From the NCBI GenBank assembly GCA_024331085.1, contig JANDJG010000009.1, positions 1-45,754 of the forward strand: a stretch of 45,754 bases of DNA, given 5' to 3'. Below the pieces are notes generated by a model. It had not been told where the DNA came from, did no database searches, and was given only the letters and a program-made list of their open reading frames with translations. Positions 44,330 through 45,754 of the stretch are shown here, piece by piece. The translations under genes and the position numbers were made by a program. Every line of letters begins with the position of its first letter. The first letter of the stretch is position 1. Origin of the DNA: Nitrospira sp. GTDB lineage: Bacteria; Nitrospirota; Nitrospiria; Nitrospirales; Nitrospiraceae.

Positions 44330-45733
44330 TCACCGGCAGGTGAAGTGGCAATACTCGACGGGGCTCGGAGGAGCATGCAACACCATGTCGATGGCATCCG
44401 GGTCGTACCCGATCTCCTCCAGATTCTTCTGCGCGCGGGCGAGCTCTTCTTCCGTGACGTAGGCGACGGTGTCGGGAATTCCGTCGTCTTTCAACGAAAG
44501 AAGAAGGGCGTTCAATGTTTCACGCTCGTCCGGCGGGGCGTCCTTGGACAGCGGAAAATCGATCCGCCGACGGTAGGGGCTCTTGTACGTCTCGTTCAGC
44601 GCCTTGATCGTCTTCAGCGCGAGCCGATCCTGCTCCCACGATCGAAGCTTCGGCCCGGCGGACGGATGCACGGCCAGCAGGTCCATGAGCGTGATGACGT
44701 TGGTGTTCAACGACCGGCCGACGAATTCGCGCTGCGGCTCGAGCGCCGCGTGCGTGAATCCCAGGTGTCGGGCCACCGCTTCGACCAACGAAAAATTGAT
44801 CATGAAACTGTATTGTCCGCCGAACTGGCCGTAACAGGGCTTGTCCGGATCGTTCAAGACCTTCGGATCCGCCGTGCCGGCGTCGAAGGCGCTGAAGCCG
44901 ATGGCATTCGGCGCTAAGAGCCGCTTGGCTTCTTTCAAAACGGCGAAGGCGCCAAGGTTCACCGGCACCAACACACGTTGATCGATATCTTTGAAGAACT
45001 CTACGATGGTTTTCCGATAGGGAACCTGCTTCCATTCGACGGCGCGATGCTCTTTTTCCCAGACCAAGTCATCAAGAAAGGGAGGGCAACTTTTCAGATG
45101 GTCGATATCCTTCGTGTCAAAGGCCCGTAGGAAGGCGGACCAATCGTGGATCCCGGCATGCAGCGCTCCGCTCACGTTCGGCCGGACGTACTCCTCTTCA
45201 AGGTCCCCCGCGTTTTTGGCCATCAGCTTGGTCGGCAAATCGTTCCACAACTCGTTGCAGATGATCCGATCGACCGTTCCATCTCCCACCCCCGTCACCT
45301 GTTCGATCGAACCGCAATGAACCTCCACGCGATCCCGATGCGCCGCCAAGTCCGGATGGGCCATCGCGCCTTCCAACACCGATCGGTCCCAATCGACCAT
45401 CAGGTATCGCACGCGGGGATAGACCGCGCCATCTTGATCGACCGTTTTGAGATGGCAGAGAAAGCAGGCGGCCAGGTTGCCGTTGCCGGGCCCCAACTCC
45501 ATCACCGTCAAGCGTGACGGATCGGACGATCGGTCACGCCTCCTGACACGCTCGCAATAATCGGCCGCCAAGGCATGGGCGAGTCGATAATCGGCGGAAG
45601 CGAACGTTTGGTAATACGACCGCAGCTTGTTCCCTCGAAGCCCGTAGAAAATCCGGTTCAGATGGGCCTGCCATTGATCGAGCGGTTTGAATTCTCCGAT
45701 CGGCTGCGGAAGGTCGTCGATGGTCTGTAACAT
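44330..45733 (-). CDS. SAM-dependent methyltransferase, MidA/NDUFAF7-like
   Basis: The product of about 467 aa has a SAM-binding motif I VMELGPGNGNLAACFL, an acidic motif II YLMVDWDRSVLEG and IICNELWNDLPTKLM, similar to the NELxDALP motif of the MidA/NDUFAF7 protein-arginine methyltransferases. The rest is a long C-terminal region I cannot assign, ending in a Cys-His-rich tail (EYCHFTCR). The ATG at 45733 is preferred; an in-frame GTG lies at 45748, and the frame runs out of the window, so a longer start is not excluded. Substrate unknown. Confidence 0.7.
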   Translation of the reverse strand: MLQTIDDLPQPIGEFKPLDQWQAHLNRIFYGLRGNKLRSYYQTFASADYRLAHALAADYCERVRRRDRSSDPSRLTVMELGPGNGNLAACFLCHLKTVDQDGAVYPRVRYLMVDWDRSVLEGAMAHPDLAAHRDRVEVHCGSIEQVTGVGDGTVDRIICNELWNDLPTKLMAKNAGDLEEEYVRPNVSGALHAGIHDWSAFLRAFDTKDIDHLKSCPPFLDDLVWEKEHRAVEWKQVPYRKTIVEFFKDIDQRVLVPVNLGAFAVLKEAKRLLAPNAIGFSAFDAGTADPKVLNDPDKPCYGQFGGQYSFMINFSLVEAVARHLGFTHAALEPQREFVGRSLNTNVITLMDLLAVHPSAGPKLRSWEQDRLALKTIKALNETYKSPYRRRIDFPLSKDAPPDERETLNALLLSLKDDGIPDTVAYVTEEELARAQKNLEEIGYDPDAIDMVLHAPPSPVEYCHFTCR

Positions 45734-45754
45734 GCGCCGCCCATGCACGTAAGG

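Overview
The window is a gene-dense, GC-rich bacterial chromosome segment: about 40 protein genes on both strands, short intergenic gaps, no rRNA, tRNA, IS element, phage or CRISPR array that I can see. The mix fits a Gram-negative, aerobic, autotroph-like bacterium of the phylum Nitrospirota, most likely Nitrospira or a close relative: a guanidine-responsive guanidinase operon, a two-gene arginine dihydrolase/ornithine cyclodeaminase pair, an F1-only ATP synthase cluster, stand-alone larB and larC, and a SAM-cyclase-ATPase-TPR giant protein. That assignment is an inference from gene content and was not checked by any search.

Layout. 1-7.2 kb (mostly minus strand): an RNase Z-like metallo-hydrolase, a 1131-aa SAM/cyclase/AAA/TPR signalling protein, a fused universal-stress/ABC1-kinase protein and a MarR regulator. 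7.4-11.3 kb (plus): a HEAT membrane protein, a seven-unit heptamer repeat, truD, then a translationally coupled pair that should convert arginine to ornithine and on to proline, releasing ammonia. 11.4-16.8 kb: gpsA-larB behind a near-consensus promoter, larC, and a CaCA exchanger. 16.8-21.4 kb: pdxA, an unknown 105-aa protein, ksgA, a lipoprotein, a receiver-GGDEF protein and a TPR protein. 21.4-27.5 kb: a DUF2726 protein, anmK, a zinc ABC transporter (znuA-znuC-znuB), a beta-barrel protein, a GNAT enzyme and a 59-aa zinc-ribbon protein. 27.5-34.2 kb (minus): atpH-atpA-atpG-atpD-atpC, an RluD-type pseudouridine synthase and a small hypothetical. 34.5-40 kb: a secreted HEAT protein, a triple-PAS hybrid histidine kinase and an AsmA-like protein. 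40-43.1 kb (minus): the guanidine module. 43.2-45.75 kb: an unknown membrane protein and a methyltransferase cut close to the window edge.

The most interesting system is the guanidine module. A sigma70-like promoter (43066-43038) precedes a guanidine-I (ykkC) riboswitch (43013-42917), a terminator-like hairpin with a U tract, an APC-family permease and a 382-aa ureohydrolase of guanidinase type. Read together, these make a self-contained guanidine-sensing, uptake and hydrolysis operon yielding urea and ammonia. With the arginine pair at 9.3-11.3 kb, the window carries two independent routes that release ammonia from guanidinium compounds, which would suit a nitrifier.
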